Under the pieces are notes generated by a model. It did not search any database, was not told the origin of the DNA, and saw only the letters and a list, made by a program, of their open reading frames with translations. Positions 1 through 10,446 of a DNA stretch of 64,000 nt are shown one piece after another (position 1 is the stretch's first letter; every line of letters starts with the position of its first letter). Origin of the DNA: Aureobasidium sp. EXF-3400 (Eukaryota > Ascomycota > Dothideomycetes > Dothideales > Saccotheciaceae); contig SWBL01000211.1 in NCBI GenBank assembly GCA_024195585.1, positions 1-64,000 on the forward strand. Reading direction: 5' to 3'. Position numbers and translations under genes: made by a program.

Positions 1-104
1 TTTTGAAGTTTCCCCACAGATCCTAGCCAATCACGTACTAGAGCGAAGAAAGTAAGAAAAGCCGACGAGCCCTCATCTCCTTTTGTTCTGCTGTTAGGCT
101 AAGA

Positions 105-2156
105 AAGGCGTGCTTCTAAGTGCTTAAAGAGACCTAAATAGGTCGATCTTTATTACTAATATAGATAGTAAAAAGGAGCCTTTTTAGGATCTAGATAACG
201 TAGGTAATAGTAGCTAGCCTTAGTTATATAAGGGGGCGTTAATCCTAGAGAGACTAGCTAATTAGGTAAGCTAGTTATAAGACGGTTATAAATGCTATAA
301 TAGATGCTAGGTAGTAATAGTAAGTATCTAGCATATAATCAATTATATAGCTATAGATATAGTAGTAGCGTATAGGTAGTCTTTTTCTATATATATATAG
401 TTAGGTATATATATAGTATAAAATTGTTTCTTTACTATAGAGTATAGTTATAAGTTAGTAGATAGGTACTAGAAGTAGTAGAGAAAACTTATTTATAAAA
501 ATGTCTTTATACTACTAAACTAAACTACTTCTACCTAGCTTAAGAGTAACTACCCTTTTATAGTGCTAGTAAAGAAGGTATTAGTACTATTGCTACTAAA
601 ATAGGGATTCCTAGAATATACTATAGGAATACGCTATAAAGTGTAGGGTGCGAACCCTAGAAAACCCTAAGTTTTAGTAGAGGAGAATCTTAGAATACGC
701 TATAATCTAGCGGTTTTATTATACTAGGCTTTTAGTTTAAGTATTTATTTCTAGCTTAACTTATTTTTTACTAAGTAGTTATTATTTTTAGTACTTATAC
801 TAAGTCTTATCTTATAATAAAAAGTCTTAGAAGTAGTTAAAAAAGTCTAGTTAAGTATAGAAAAGTAATTTCTTAAAGATCTTTTAAGTAAGTTAAGTTT
901 AAGTAGTATTTTAAAGCTTTTTAAATCTATAACTTATAGATTAAGTTTTATATATACTATTTATACTTATATACTAGTTTAAGCTAAATAAGAATATCTA
1001 AATCTAGTAGTATAGTAAAAGTATATCTAGTAGTTTCTAGCTAAATTTTCTAGTTAACTTAATATATAATAGCCTTTATTTTATAGAGACTAAGAAGTTT
1101 TCTAATTACTATTATATATTATAAGGCTTAAAACTTTAAGAGTATACTAAAAAAAGTAGTAGTAAAACTAATAAGTTTAGTTAACTAAGTTTAGTATAGT
1201 TTAAATCTTTAGTTATTTTTAACTCTTAAACTAGATTTTTATATAACTAACTAGTAACTACTATATATACTTTAAGCTAGGTTAATTATATAAAAAGGTA
1301 GATTACTAGTAAAATAAGTATATACTACTATTATACCTTAGAGCTATAAACTTTAAATTACTAATAGCCTAAATATATAACTATTTTATAGAAAAATACT
1401 TAAAGTATTAGCTTATTTAGTATTAAACTTAGCTTAGAAAGTAGTCTAGTAAAGATATATACTAATTAGCTTACTTAATATATTTATCTAAGCTTAAGAA
1501 ACTAATACTATTTTTTATTAACTTTCTAGATTTTATAATAAGTTAGTACTACTCTCTATATAATATTTAAGTTATAAAGCCCTAGTTAAAAGGTCTAGTT
1601 ATAGCTTAATAAGTAACTCTACTTTAATATCTTTAAATAGAATCTTAGTTTATATTTTATACTAGTATTCTACTTTTTCTAATAGTATTAAGCCTTTTTA
1701 TAAGTCTAATACTAGCTAATAAATACTAGAAAAGTAGTAACTAGTACTAAATAAATCTTTTTAGCCTAAAATTAATAATTTTTACTTTTTAAATAAAATC
1801 TTAGACCTATATCCTTAAATCCTATTAAATGTACTTATTAGGTTTTTAAATATATATATATCTTAAAGGCTATAAATTACCTTAGTACTAGAGCTAGTAT
1901 ACTAGTTATAATATATAGAGTATATTAAAGTAAATATCTTAATTACCTAGTATAGAATAATATCCTATAAGATTTATTTCTAAATACTATAGGTACTTAG
2001 ATTAATATGCTTCTACTAGAGTTAATAGGCCTATTTAAGTTACTAGTAGAAGTATACGCTATAACTATAGAGTTATTAGATAGTAGTTATAATGCTCTTT
2101 TAACTAGTAAGGCTAAGATAGCTATTATTAGCGGTAGTAATAACTACTAGGAAGAA
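105..2156. repeat. AT-rich, RIP-mutated block
   Basis: This stretch is very AT-rich and built almost entirely of TA, CTA, TAG and AAG words. CA and TG dinucleotides are nearly absent while TA is in large excess, the classic product of repeat-induced point mutation, which converts CpA to TpA on either strand. No long open frame exists. The left edge is abrupt: the first roughly 100 bases have ordinary composition. The right end is in frame with a fatty acid synthase alpha-subunit relic, so at least the last 300 bp, and perhaps much more, is mutated FAS coding sequence rather than a transposon. The identity of 105-1835 was not established; about 1.7 kb of more N-terminal FAS sequence would fit but is inference. 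Confidence 0.85.
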
Positions 2157-3885
2157 ATGTTATACGAATTTATAAAGATAAAGGTAACCTATAGCACCTC
2201 GGCCGAGCTTGCGAAAAGAAGACTACTAAGTAAGATGTCTTGTACTTGTTTAACTAGTCGTAGCGGCTTTATTAAATTAGCTGGCTGCGGTGCCCAGATT
2301 ATCATGACCGCCGAGAAAGCTTTGGAGATGGGCCTTCCGATCTACGGCATCGTGGCCATGACTCAATTGGCTAGCGACAAGATTGGCCGTTCGGTGCCAG
2401 CGCCAGGCTAAGGCATTCTGACCGCCGCTCGGGAAACTATTGCAGCGGCGGATTCGCCCTTGCTAAGCTTCGAGTACCGCAGGCATGGTTTTGATCGCGA
2501 GTTAAGGTTCTTCGAAAAACCGTGGCACCAGCAGGCTGGTTCAACTAAGTCTGCGTCTGACGCTCAGATAAAAGCGAGGATCCAGATGTTGCAACGTATA
2601 TGGGCGAACGACTTGCGTGAACAGGAACCTGGCATCTCCCCAATGCGATCAGCTCTGGCTACGTGGGGTCTTACAGTGGACGACATCCAGGTGGCTTCAT
2701 TGCATGGAACGTCTACTAAGGCCAACGACATCAATGAGACAGACGTCGTCAACCAACAGATGATACATCTCGGAAGATCTCCTGCTGAACCTTTAGTAGT
2801 TGTTTGCCAGAAGAGCTTGACTGGCCATCCAAAAGGTGCAGCAGGAGCATGGCAGTTGAATGGTTGCTTGCAAATGCTTCGTACAGGCATAGTGCCAGGC
2901 AACAGGAATGCCGACAACATCGAGGAGGCTCTCAAACAGCGCAAGCATCTGGTTTTCCCTAGTCGACATTTGCAGACTCGTGGAATCAAGGCAACAATGC
3001 TCACATCGTTCGGATTTGGCCAGAAAGGAGGTATTGTCATCATGGTCCATCCAAGTTATCTCTTTGCCTCGATCCCCAAAGGAGCGTTTAATGCGTACAA
3101 GATCGCAGCCGACAAACGTCGGAGAAGCGCTAGCCAGGCGTACATTCGAGCAATGATGGAGGGTAGAGTCGTCCGCGTCAAGGAAACGTCTTCCTGGGCA
3201 GATCAAGACCAGAAACAGGTCTTCCTTGATGCACCTGCTCGCCTTGGAGGAGTAGACCGCGATCGGATGAGTCCGCATACTGCAGATAATGCGACAGACT
3301 CTGACACCAAAATATTGGGCAAGCAAACTCCTACAAGTGGCGGTGAGCTCGAAGTTATTCTCTATGGCTTGTCTGCAGATGCTGTGCAAGGCCAAAATAA
3401 CGCAAGGATTGGCATTGATGTCGAAGATTTGTCAAGCCTCAACATCGACAACCAGATATTCTTGGAGCGCAACTTCACAGCTGCTGAGCGAGCATATTGT
3501 GACAATTTACCTGACCGGCGAGCCTCGTACGCTGGGAAGTGGGCAGCAAAAGAGGCTGTATTCAAATGCTTGCAGGCGCCTTCACGAGGAGCAGGCGCAA
3601 GTATGATCGAGATAGAGATCGTTAATTGTGACGACGGCCACCCAGAGGTCAAGGTATGCTACTGAGAATCTCTCTTTTGCGAATGAAGTTGATGCTAGCT
3701 TTAATCGAAAGACTTGGGGCAGGGCGACAGAAGCTATGATTGCTCGTAGTTCTACACTATTCCAGGTCAGCGTTACGCACACTGACTCCACTGCCATTGC
3801 GATAGCGACCGCTACCAAGGACAAGGTCGACTTCTCATTTGCTAGTTGGTTTTCGTGCAGCACGTCTAACCAAGTCGTCTTTTGA
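1836..3885 (+). pseudogene. Fatty acid synthase alpha subunit, C-terminal relic (ketoacyl synthase + phosphopantetheinyl transferase)
   Basis: The frame beginning at multiples of three carries the C-terminal third of a type I fungal FAS alpha subunit (FAS2-like). From 1836 to about 2290 the ketoacyl-synthase part is recognisable but mutated, with in-frame stops at 1839, 1926, 1953, 1968, 1998 and 2148, several at positions where the family has Gln or Trp. From 2290 on the protein is well preserved, including GRSVPAPG, HGTSTKAND and LTGHPKGAAGAW, except for one TAA at 2409-2411 where the family has PGQG or PGKG. The phosphopantetheinyl-transferase domain (IGIDVED, KWAAKEAVFK) follows. A 58-nt GT-AG intron at 3654-3711 restores the frame to the stop at 3883-3885. 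The KS active-site Cys aligns with Tyr (TAC, 2055-2057). The gene is non-functional here. It could descend from a housekeeping or a secondary-metabolism FAS; several residues differ from the housekeeping type, but this is not decisive. Confidence 0.88.
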
Positions 3886-4680
3886 GCAAAACAGATTCGA
3901 AGTTCCAGTAGTTGTTATAAGGCAGAATTTGGTAGTTTAAAGGAGACTTGAAGCTTGATTATGCCTCTCTACTTGATGCACCTGATCGTGTCTGCATTCA
4001 CATTACGAACGCATTGTATGACCATCGAATGAGTATCAGCTATCTGCCTTAGCCATCTCCCTGCCTGGCTTCTTAACCGTATTCAACGCTTGGGTACTGG
4101 TATATCGAGTGATGAGCGAAGATACTTGGAAACCTTGCTAAAACATCCTGAGGGATAGTCGTAATGTATTGTCCTGGAAATCCTGCTCATGCGACATATT
4201 CGAATATCACGGGCAGTATCTTTGGTCACCTCGAATTGATGTCATCACAATGAGCAATCTCAGGTAAGGTTGTCGATTGGCACGAAACTGGTGCTAATTG
4301 AAGGGAGTCATTCTCCAGCAATGCCGTGCCGTAACCGCGACCCACAGTGATATAAGACACAGAACAAGACCCTGCACTTGCAAGACAGGCAATATAGGTA
4401 CTGCACCAATCAGGGACCCATATCTGGATTGCCAAACACCTTGACAATCTATCTCCATACGTTATGGCGGCATCATCATCGCTTGGAAGAACTGGGCAAT
4501 ACGGCACATAGATTGTTCCGGAAGTCGGCAGGTCTGGCGCTTGTGATCTGGGTTATAAGTCAGGTGAAAGGAAGCGTCTTGTAAGAGCTTCGCTCGCTCT
4601 ATACATCACCATTCGATTTAGTTACGTTTTTGGTCTCATTGCCAGAAAGTCTAGGCGGTATCAATTCCCCTCATCCGCTT
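3886..4680. other. Intergenic, no gene seen
   Basis: About 800 bp of ordinary composition between two gene relics. Only short frames with no recognisable family or codon bias are present. It may hold decayed sequence. Confidence 0.5.
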
Positions 4681-5283
4681 ATGGAACTCTCAGCCCTGGA
4701 ACAAAGTTGTCCTCGCGGATATGTAAGACCACTTTTTTGCTTCTCGACCACAATGCAACACGGACCAATCAGCGATTTGCTTGCTCGAGGTCTCGAGATG
4801 ACCAAGGAAGCCGTTCCAATGCTCTGCTGTCACTTGGTTAGGGATCCGAGTTCCCAGCAGGAAGGTCGCTACAGACTGGTGCCGAGCAAGGACGCCGGGA
4901 CGTTCCAGGTCAAGGAGCTTCGTGGAGACAAGTTCGAATCCACGTATGAGCAGCTTAAAGAGGAGCACTTTCCCTCATCCGCCCTATCGCAGGATGTTCT
5001 ATGTCCAGTGCCAATCTTCCCTCAACAAGCTACCGGGATACCAGTGTTTGCAGCGCAAGCGACACTGATCAAGGGTGGACTTATACTGAGCTTCTGTATC
5101 ATGCACTTGGTGGCCGATGCAAGAACCATCTTCAAGATAATCAAGATATGGGCTCAAAACTGCAGACATCTGCAAACCCCAGAAGACGCACCTCCCTGCC
5201 AGCAGATTCCCGCAGCTTTATTCGAAAAGAAAGCGTTCAATCGAGAATTAGACAGTACAGCATCGCTCACAGATCACGGTTGA
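4681..5283 (+). pseudogene. BAHD-type acyltransferase, N-terminal half only
   Basis: The first ATG in frame is at 4681 and gives about 200 residues beginning MELSALEQSCPRGYVRPLF, the usual N-terminal signature of fungal transferase-family (PF02458) acyl-CoA-dependent O- or N-acyltransferases. The catalytic HxxxD motif is present as HLVAD near residue 142. Family members are about 450-500 residues with a second DFGWG motif; here the frame stops at 5281-5283, and no DFGWG-like segment could be found in any frame downstream. The gene is therefore truncated or decayed rather than short. Its substrate cannot be inferred. Its position beside the dead FAS gene suggests the two were once part of one metabolic locus, which is inference. 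Confidence 0.7.
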
Positions 5284-6415
5284 AGGTTTCCTGCAGAACT
5301 GGACTATCAGCTTCTGATGATCAGGTCGAACGAATAATCTTCATGCCGATTCGATGCCGATTCTCTGGGTTTTGGTCGTCTGGGACACTGAGCGAACCGG
5401 ATATACTTGTAAACTTGAGATTGTTTAGTCATAGTCCATCGCGATAAGACTCCCAGCACAAAAGCATCATCCCTCCAGTTTCTGGACATTCATTGATGAA
5501 TTGATCGAGCTAGAGCTAGAGCTGAAGTCGAAAATCGTGGTCCGGAGATCTCCTGCACACTACTGCTATGAAGGAACATAGGATGATATATGCGCGAGGG
5601 AGGTTGACTACCACATATGGTCAAGAAGGCACGTTCGCTCAGCTCCTCTTTCGTATCTGCAGGGTTCGGACCTGGCGTCGAACTACCGAAACTGTCTTGA
5701 GTACTGAAGTCCCGACAAGCTTGTGCATCGCGATTCCTATACCATCCAATTGGGACGATTCTGTCGTGATTCCATATCCTATTCCTTCTAAACAATACCC
5801 TTTATCCACAGCTTCGCGTTCTTGCAAGTGTCACGATTATCGGAATATTCTCGAAGCTTAGACATCGCCAATGCAACTGCCCTCTTGGGTTTCTCCTTGC
5901 GTGAACGCCCCGCAATTCACAAGCTTCTTTCCTTCCGAGTCAAACTTCTTAGCTGTTCTCATCGATAGAAACTTCTTCGGTCATGTCCAGTCAACTCAGC
6001 CTCACGTGAGGAGTGGTCCTAGTCGCGCCCTAGGGCTTTGCGCCATCGCACGACGAGTTGGTCCACATGATTGGCTCAAAGCTGGTTATATGCACCCCTG
6101 ACTACCGCCACGATCAGGCTTTGAAGTTGTTGCTTGAACTCCTCGAGCTGGACTCAGACATGGCGAAGATCCACGCTCTCTTCGAACGAGCCACGGACAG
6201 GGTTGTGTATCTCTGCTCGACCATCTCAAGCTAACCTTCATTGTTTGGACACTGTACGCTATTTTGAACGTGGCTATGAACAGTCTTGTCATGCTGTGGT
6301 CGAGACTCACGCACTGGACTCGAACCATGTATGTCGGGTATAAGTGGACTGACTCCTGGCGACTAATATTTGACACTATCATTTCGGACTCTATTCAAAG
6401 GTCCACTCATTCAAT
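5284..6415. other. Decayed intergenic region
   Basis: This region probably contains the eroded 3' half of the acyltransferase but nothing recognisable. A short coding-like stretch lies at 6068-6232 (+, starting MIGSKLVICTPDYRHDQ) with no assignable family. A perfect 12-bp palindrome with a CACGTG E-box core lies at 6000-6011. Confidence 0.4.
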
Positions 6416-7072
6416 ATGCTGCTCTCCTTTGCGCTGAGCGTACTATCGCTAGGCCTGACTGTCACAGCTACACCCAGCAGCCCTTATGTGACTTCGAGCG
6501 ATCTCCATCATCATCAACATATCAAGTTCAACCTTGTCGATTCTACGCCGGACTCAGTCATTGCCCCGAACAACTACACTGATTATGACCAGCAGGCAGC
6601 CATCAATGCGGTTGTTGCCGATATCAGCAGTGATCCTCTTCCTCAGAAGCGCAGTGTTGTACCATCGGATGTGAACACCACTCACAGCGGCTATACAAGC
6701 GTTGTCGTTCCAACTAATGCTACCATCAATGCACCGCTGAATTGTAACTCAGCTGACAGGTTCAAGGGCTCGAAACGCTTCAACTCCGGCCCATTCGATG
6801 AGAGCCTTTGCGCTGCTGCCTGTATCGCCCAGACTGTGTAAAATTTGAAGCATCCGCCATCCTCAGGATGTTCGAAGACATGCCGATCTTACAGTACCTA
6901 CGTGCTGCTCCAAGAGTGGGCCTTGAAGCCAAGGAAGGGAGTCGAGAGCTGGAGTCATCTACAAGAAGCACCCAATCCGAACGGAAACACTCGTGAAGAC
7001 ATGGAAGACCTCTTCTCTCATGCGATCGCGGGCTCATTTTCTCAACCTCGAACCCTAGCAGCATCCAAGTGA
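6416..7072 (+). pseudogene. Secreted cysteine-containing protein, broken by a stop
   Basis: The ATG at 6416 starts a clear signal peptide (MLLSFALSVLSLGLTVTATP), then an acidic linker with a KR site near residue 78, then a fungal secreted-protein domain with FNSGPFDESLCAAAC. The frame meets TAA at 6839-6841, yet the same frame continues with HPPSSG, KTC and TYVLL, which match the next conserved block of this type of protein (family pattern: ...HP...G...TC.FFN.YVL.KNG...G.YC..Y). After TYVLL the expected NG...YC segment is missing, and the readable frame ends at 7070-7072 in unrelated sequence. So there is both a nonsense change and loss of the C terminus. The family is one of uncharacterised ascomycete secreted proteins of unknown function. 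It could be expressed as a truncated 141-residue protein. Confidence 0.6.
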
Positions 7073-7389
7073 GCTACTGGCGATGCTATATGAGCTGCAC
7101 TTTCTTTCGCCTATGGCGCAATCGGATATACTTCGGCTCCAACGATGGCGAGCTCTCACGCCATACAAAATAGATACATCTGCCACAATGTTGACGAACC
7201 ACAGTGATATGCGTAATCACAGTTTACAGCTGAAGCGATGGCGAGCTCTCGCATCATGTCTGCTCGAGCGACTTGGCTCAACCAAATTCTCGGCCCTGAA
7301 ACTCGGCTACCAAGACCGGTACTATATGATCATGGAGCAGGTAGGCTCTTTTGCAGATCTAATCATATCAGAGAAGACAAGACAGAAGA
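7073..7389. other. Upstream region of the UNC93-like gene
   Basis: Non-coding. A 14-bp direct repeat (GATGGCGAGCTCTC) occurs twice, near 7144 and 7227. No other feature was seen. Confidence 0.4.
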
Positions 7390-8989
7390 ATGTCCAACGA
7401 CAAATCATCTGGCGTATCGTCAGCCAACCCTTTGGACAGTCCAAGCGAGCATGGTTCCTTGGAAGCAATTCGCAAACGTACGGACGTTTATCGCATTCCA
7501 CGACGACTTTGCTGACTCGAACTCGCACAGCGAAATGGTATCGCTCTACCTTCTGGAATGCTTTTATCCTAGGTATCTGCAACTTCCTGGCACCTGGTAT
7601 CTGGGGTGCCATGAACTCTCTTGGTGGAGGTGGTCAACAATCACCATCTCTGGTCAACTCGGCCAACGCTTTGACCTTTTGTCTCATGGTCGTGACTTGC
7701 TTCTTCTCATCTGTTATCGTCAGGTGGGTAGGCGTCAAGTGGGCACTCATCATCGGTACCTTGGGTTACTGCCCATATGCTGCTGGACTCTACGTCAACA
7801 ACCGCTACGGAGATGGCTGGTTTGTCCTCCTCGGTGCTGCACTCTGTGGTCTCTCTGCTGGTATCTTCTGGTCTGTCGAGGCAGCTATCGCACTCGCCTA
7901 TCCTGAGCCGCACAATCAAGGTCGCTTCCTCGGCTTCTGGCTGAGTTTCCGTCTGGGTGGCCAGATTGTCGGAGGTGCCATCAACCTTGGTGTCAATGTC
8001 CATAACAACAAGGCTGGCTCTGTCTCATACCATGTCTTTGAAGCCTTCATCGCACTCCAAGCTCTTGCACCTTTTGCTGGTCTTCTGTTGAGTCCACCTG
8101 AAAAGGTACAGAGAACTGATGGCTTGCCAGTCAGATTGAGCATCGGAAACAGTATCTCCTACGAGCTGAAAGCCATGACCAAGCTCTTCTTTAGCAAGCA
8201 CTTCCTCCTCATCGTACCACTCATCGCACAAGCCGTTTATGCAGAATCGGTCTTCTTCACGTTCCAGGCACTCTGGTTCAGTGTACGTGCTCGCGCTCTG
8301 GGTTCTTTCCTCTCCGGTATCGTTGCCGTCACTCTCGGTAATATCCTCGGCAAATTCCTCGATCATACAAATTTCAGTCTCAAGTCACGGTCTCGTGGTG
8401 CTTTCTTCACAATCTTGGGTTTGCAGGGTGCATGGTGGATCTGGGCGACGGTGCTGGTCACTGAGTTCAACAAGACCAACCCAACTTATGATTGGGTGGA
8501 CGCAGGTTTCGGTAAAGGCTTTGCCCTGTTCCTGTTCTGGGTTGCTGGATTCCAGTTGAACTACATGTTCCTGTAAGTCATATTTTATCTGGAACTTGAT
8601 GTCCCAGGGCTGACTTGCATAGGTATTTCGTCGTGGGTAATCTCGCCGAGACACAAGACGAGATCATCCGCATCTGCAGTCTTCTTCGTGGCACAGAATC
8701 AGCTGTCCAGGCAGTCAGTGTAAGTTTTAAGCATCTTTCCTCATCATCCATCATGGGCAACTAGACTGACTTTTTCTCTCATCAGTATGGTCTTGGAAGC
8801 GTATCAGTCATGGCAAGAACAGGAAGTATCTACCTCAACTTCGGTCTCTGGGCATTATCACTATATCCAGCTTGGTTGGTGATCTCTAAATTTGGTGTCT
8901 CGCTGGGTGACAAGAAGCTGGCTCGTGAGGAAGCCGTGCAAGAAAGCGTGCTCAACGATGCTCAGTCGAACCAACAGGCGGAGAAGTGA
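7390..8989 (+). CDS. UNC93-like MFS membrane protein
   Basis: The ATG at 7390 opens exon 1 (7390-7477), followed by 7531-8572, 8623-8719 and 8786-8989. Introns of 53, 50 and 66 nt have GT-AG ends, the first with a GCTGAC branch site. The spliced CDS is 1431 nt, 476 residues. After a short cytosolic N terminus comes KWYRSTFWNAFILG and a run of about 11-12 hydrophobic helices, including APGIWGAMNSLGGGG, typical of fungal UNC93/DUF895 proteins of the major facilitator superfamily. Length and spacing fit the family. Substrates of fungal members are mostly unknown; ion or small-molecule transport at a membrane is the likely role. The hydrophilic C-terminal tail is rich in Glu and Gln. The gene is intact although its neighbours on both sides look broken. 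Confidence 0.88.
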
Positions 8990-9221
8990 GGCATCTTCAA
9001 GGCTCTTGAGAAGTTTAATGTGCCTAAAAATGGTGAAAGCACTCATGAGTAATTCTTAATGTCTCAATCATGGTGTTAACTCGTAGATGATAGACAAAGC
9101 AGCTAGATTATCACTCATTGCACCTATCAGCCTCTTTTGCTCTGGTGTCATTAAAAAGTGATAGGTAACGAATAACATTGTAACCGGAGAGAAAGTAGGG
9201 TGCCAAAGAACAGCACAAGAA

Positions 9222-9935
9222 CTACATCAAAGCAGCAGCAAAAAGCACTACGGCCGCACCCACCAAACCCAATACAGAACTTCTTTTTGCACTTTCTCCA
9301 GCGTCGCCAGTAGAAGCAACCCAACACTTCCCACCAGCTGCATTGGCCTCTGCCGCACTAACCACTGAAAAGCTCTTCATCTGATAGTTAGTCTAATACC
9401 AACTTCCATTCGCAGAACTCTGCCACGACCAATCCAATATCGGATACAAAGCCTCTGTTGGAGAATTGGTCTGTACACAATCGCGACCAGAGAAGACTTC
9501 CAGCAATCTAGCAGCGTCTTTCCCTTCTTCAGGCTGCGTGATGTTCTGTTGTTGATAGACGGTTCGAGAGCAATTTGCAGAAACGGCAAAGGCAGCGGAG
9601 TTAAGCACATTCCAGGAGATTGAGGTGAAGTCTTAAGATGAGTAGGGCCTTAAAGCTGATCTGGAGTCATAGGTACTTGATGTATTGGAGAAGATTTCGT
9701 CGAGGTTGAAGCATTCGTGTTGTGAGGGTGCGAAGGAGGTCGTGAAAGTTATTGCGGACTCGGGCTCGCCGCAAGTGGATTGGGTGGACGGAGTCAAAGA
9801 GATGGTGAGGTTGCCGCTGCTTAATTTAGATCCTGTATTACGCAAGTCGAAGCAGTTGAGGGATTGCGTTTACCCTGATTGCGCTGCAGCGTGAGAAGCG
9901 AAGAACAAGCTGGATAGTAAGAATACAGTTGTCAT
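9222..9935 (-). pseudogene. GPI-type small secreted protein with three in-frame stops
   Basis: A single reverse frame of 238 codons starts with ATG at 9935 and a signal peptide (MTTVFLLSSLFFASHAAAQ) and ends with a hydrophobic GPI-type tail (VLGLVGAAVVLFAAALM) and stop at 9222-9224. Between them lie Cys-, Ser- and Thr-rich extracellular sequence and three in-frame stops: TAA (9870-9872), TAA (9633-9635) and TAG (9393-9395). Each could come from a Gln codon by one C-to-T change. The two ends of the protein are intact and in the same frame, which argues for point nonsense rather than frameshift. The alternative is unusual splicing: 54-nt and 45-nt candidate introns ending in TTAAG would remove the first two stops, and a GACTAAC..TATCAG acceptor lies just after the third, though only a weak 96-nt intron would use it in frame. 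No family was recognised. Confidence 0.55.
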
Positions 9936-10446
9936 GATTCAAGATGCGGTTCAGTTTTGATCGCGGGTTATCAATATGTTTAAGGATGAACTATCAAGTG
10001 GATCGAACCGGAATAAATATTCCTCGAGTGGAGCGTCAATTAGACGGTCAGATGCAATTGTTATAAATGTTGGACCACACATAAGTGATCATCCCCAAAC
10101 CAAGAATATATGATGAAATACAGGCCACCTGATGAGATAGCCAAGAATTGGAAGGATTCGATCTTCTCAAAAACCAAGAAACATGAGTGAGGAAGTCCCG
10201 GAACTCATCTTGGCTCATCCCCGTCGACAATCCTCTACGTGCATACGGACGGAATTCCAGTCTTGGTAGGGATAGAAGATGCTCACGTTGACCAGGTCAC
10301 TAAAACAATCTTCTTCTGCCAGAATCGTAACCTTAGATGTATGAGTTTTGCATTGACATAACTAGAAGTGTTACTGTTCTCCTTAATCTATATACCAGCT
10401 TGTATATCTCATATCGCGGTATTAGCTATCAGAGGGTGGTGATAGA
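9936..10446. other. Intergenic, no gene seen
   Basis: Upstream of the decayed GPI-type gene and downstream of the peroxygenase gene. Slightly AT-rich, with no recognisable coding or repeat structure. Confidence 0.5.
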
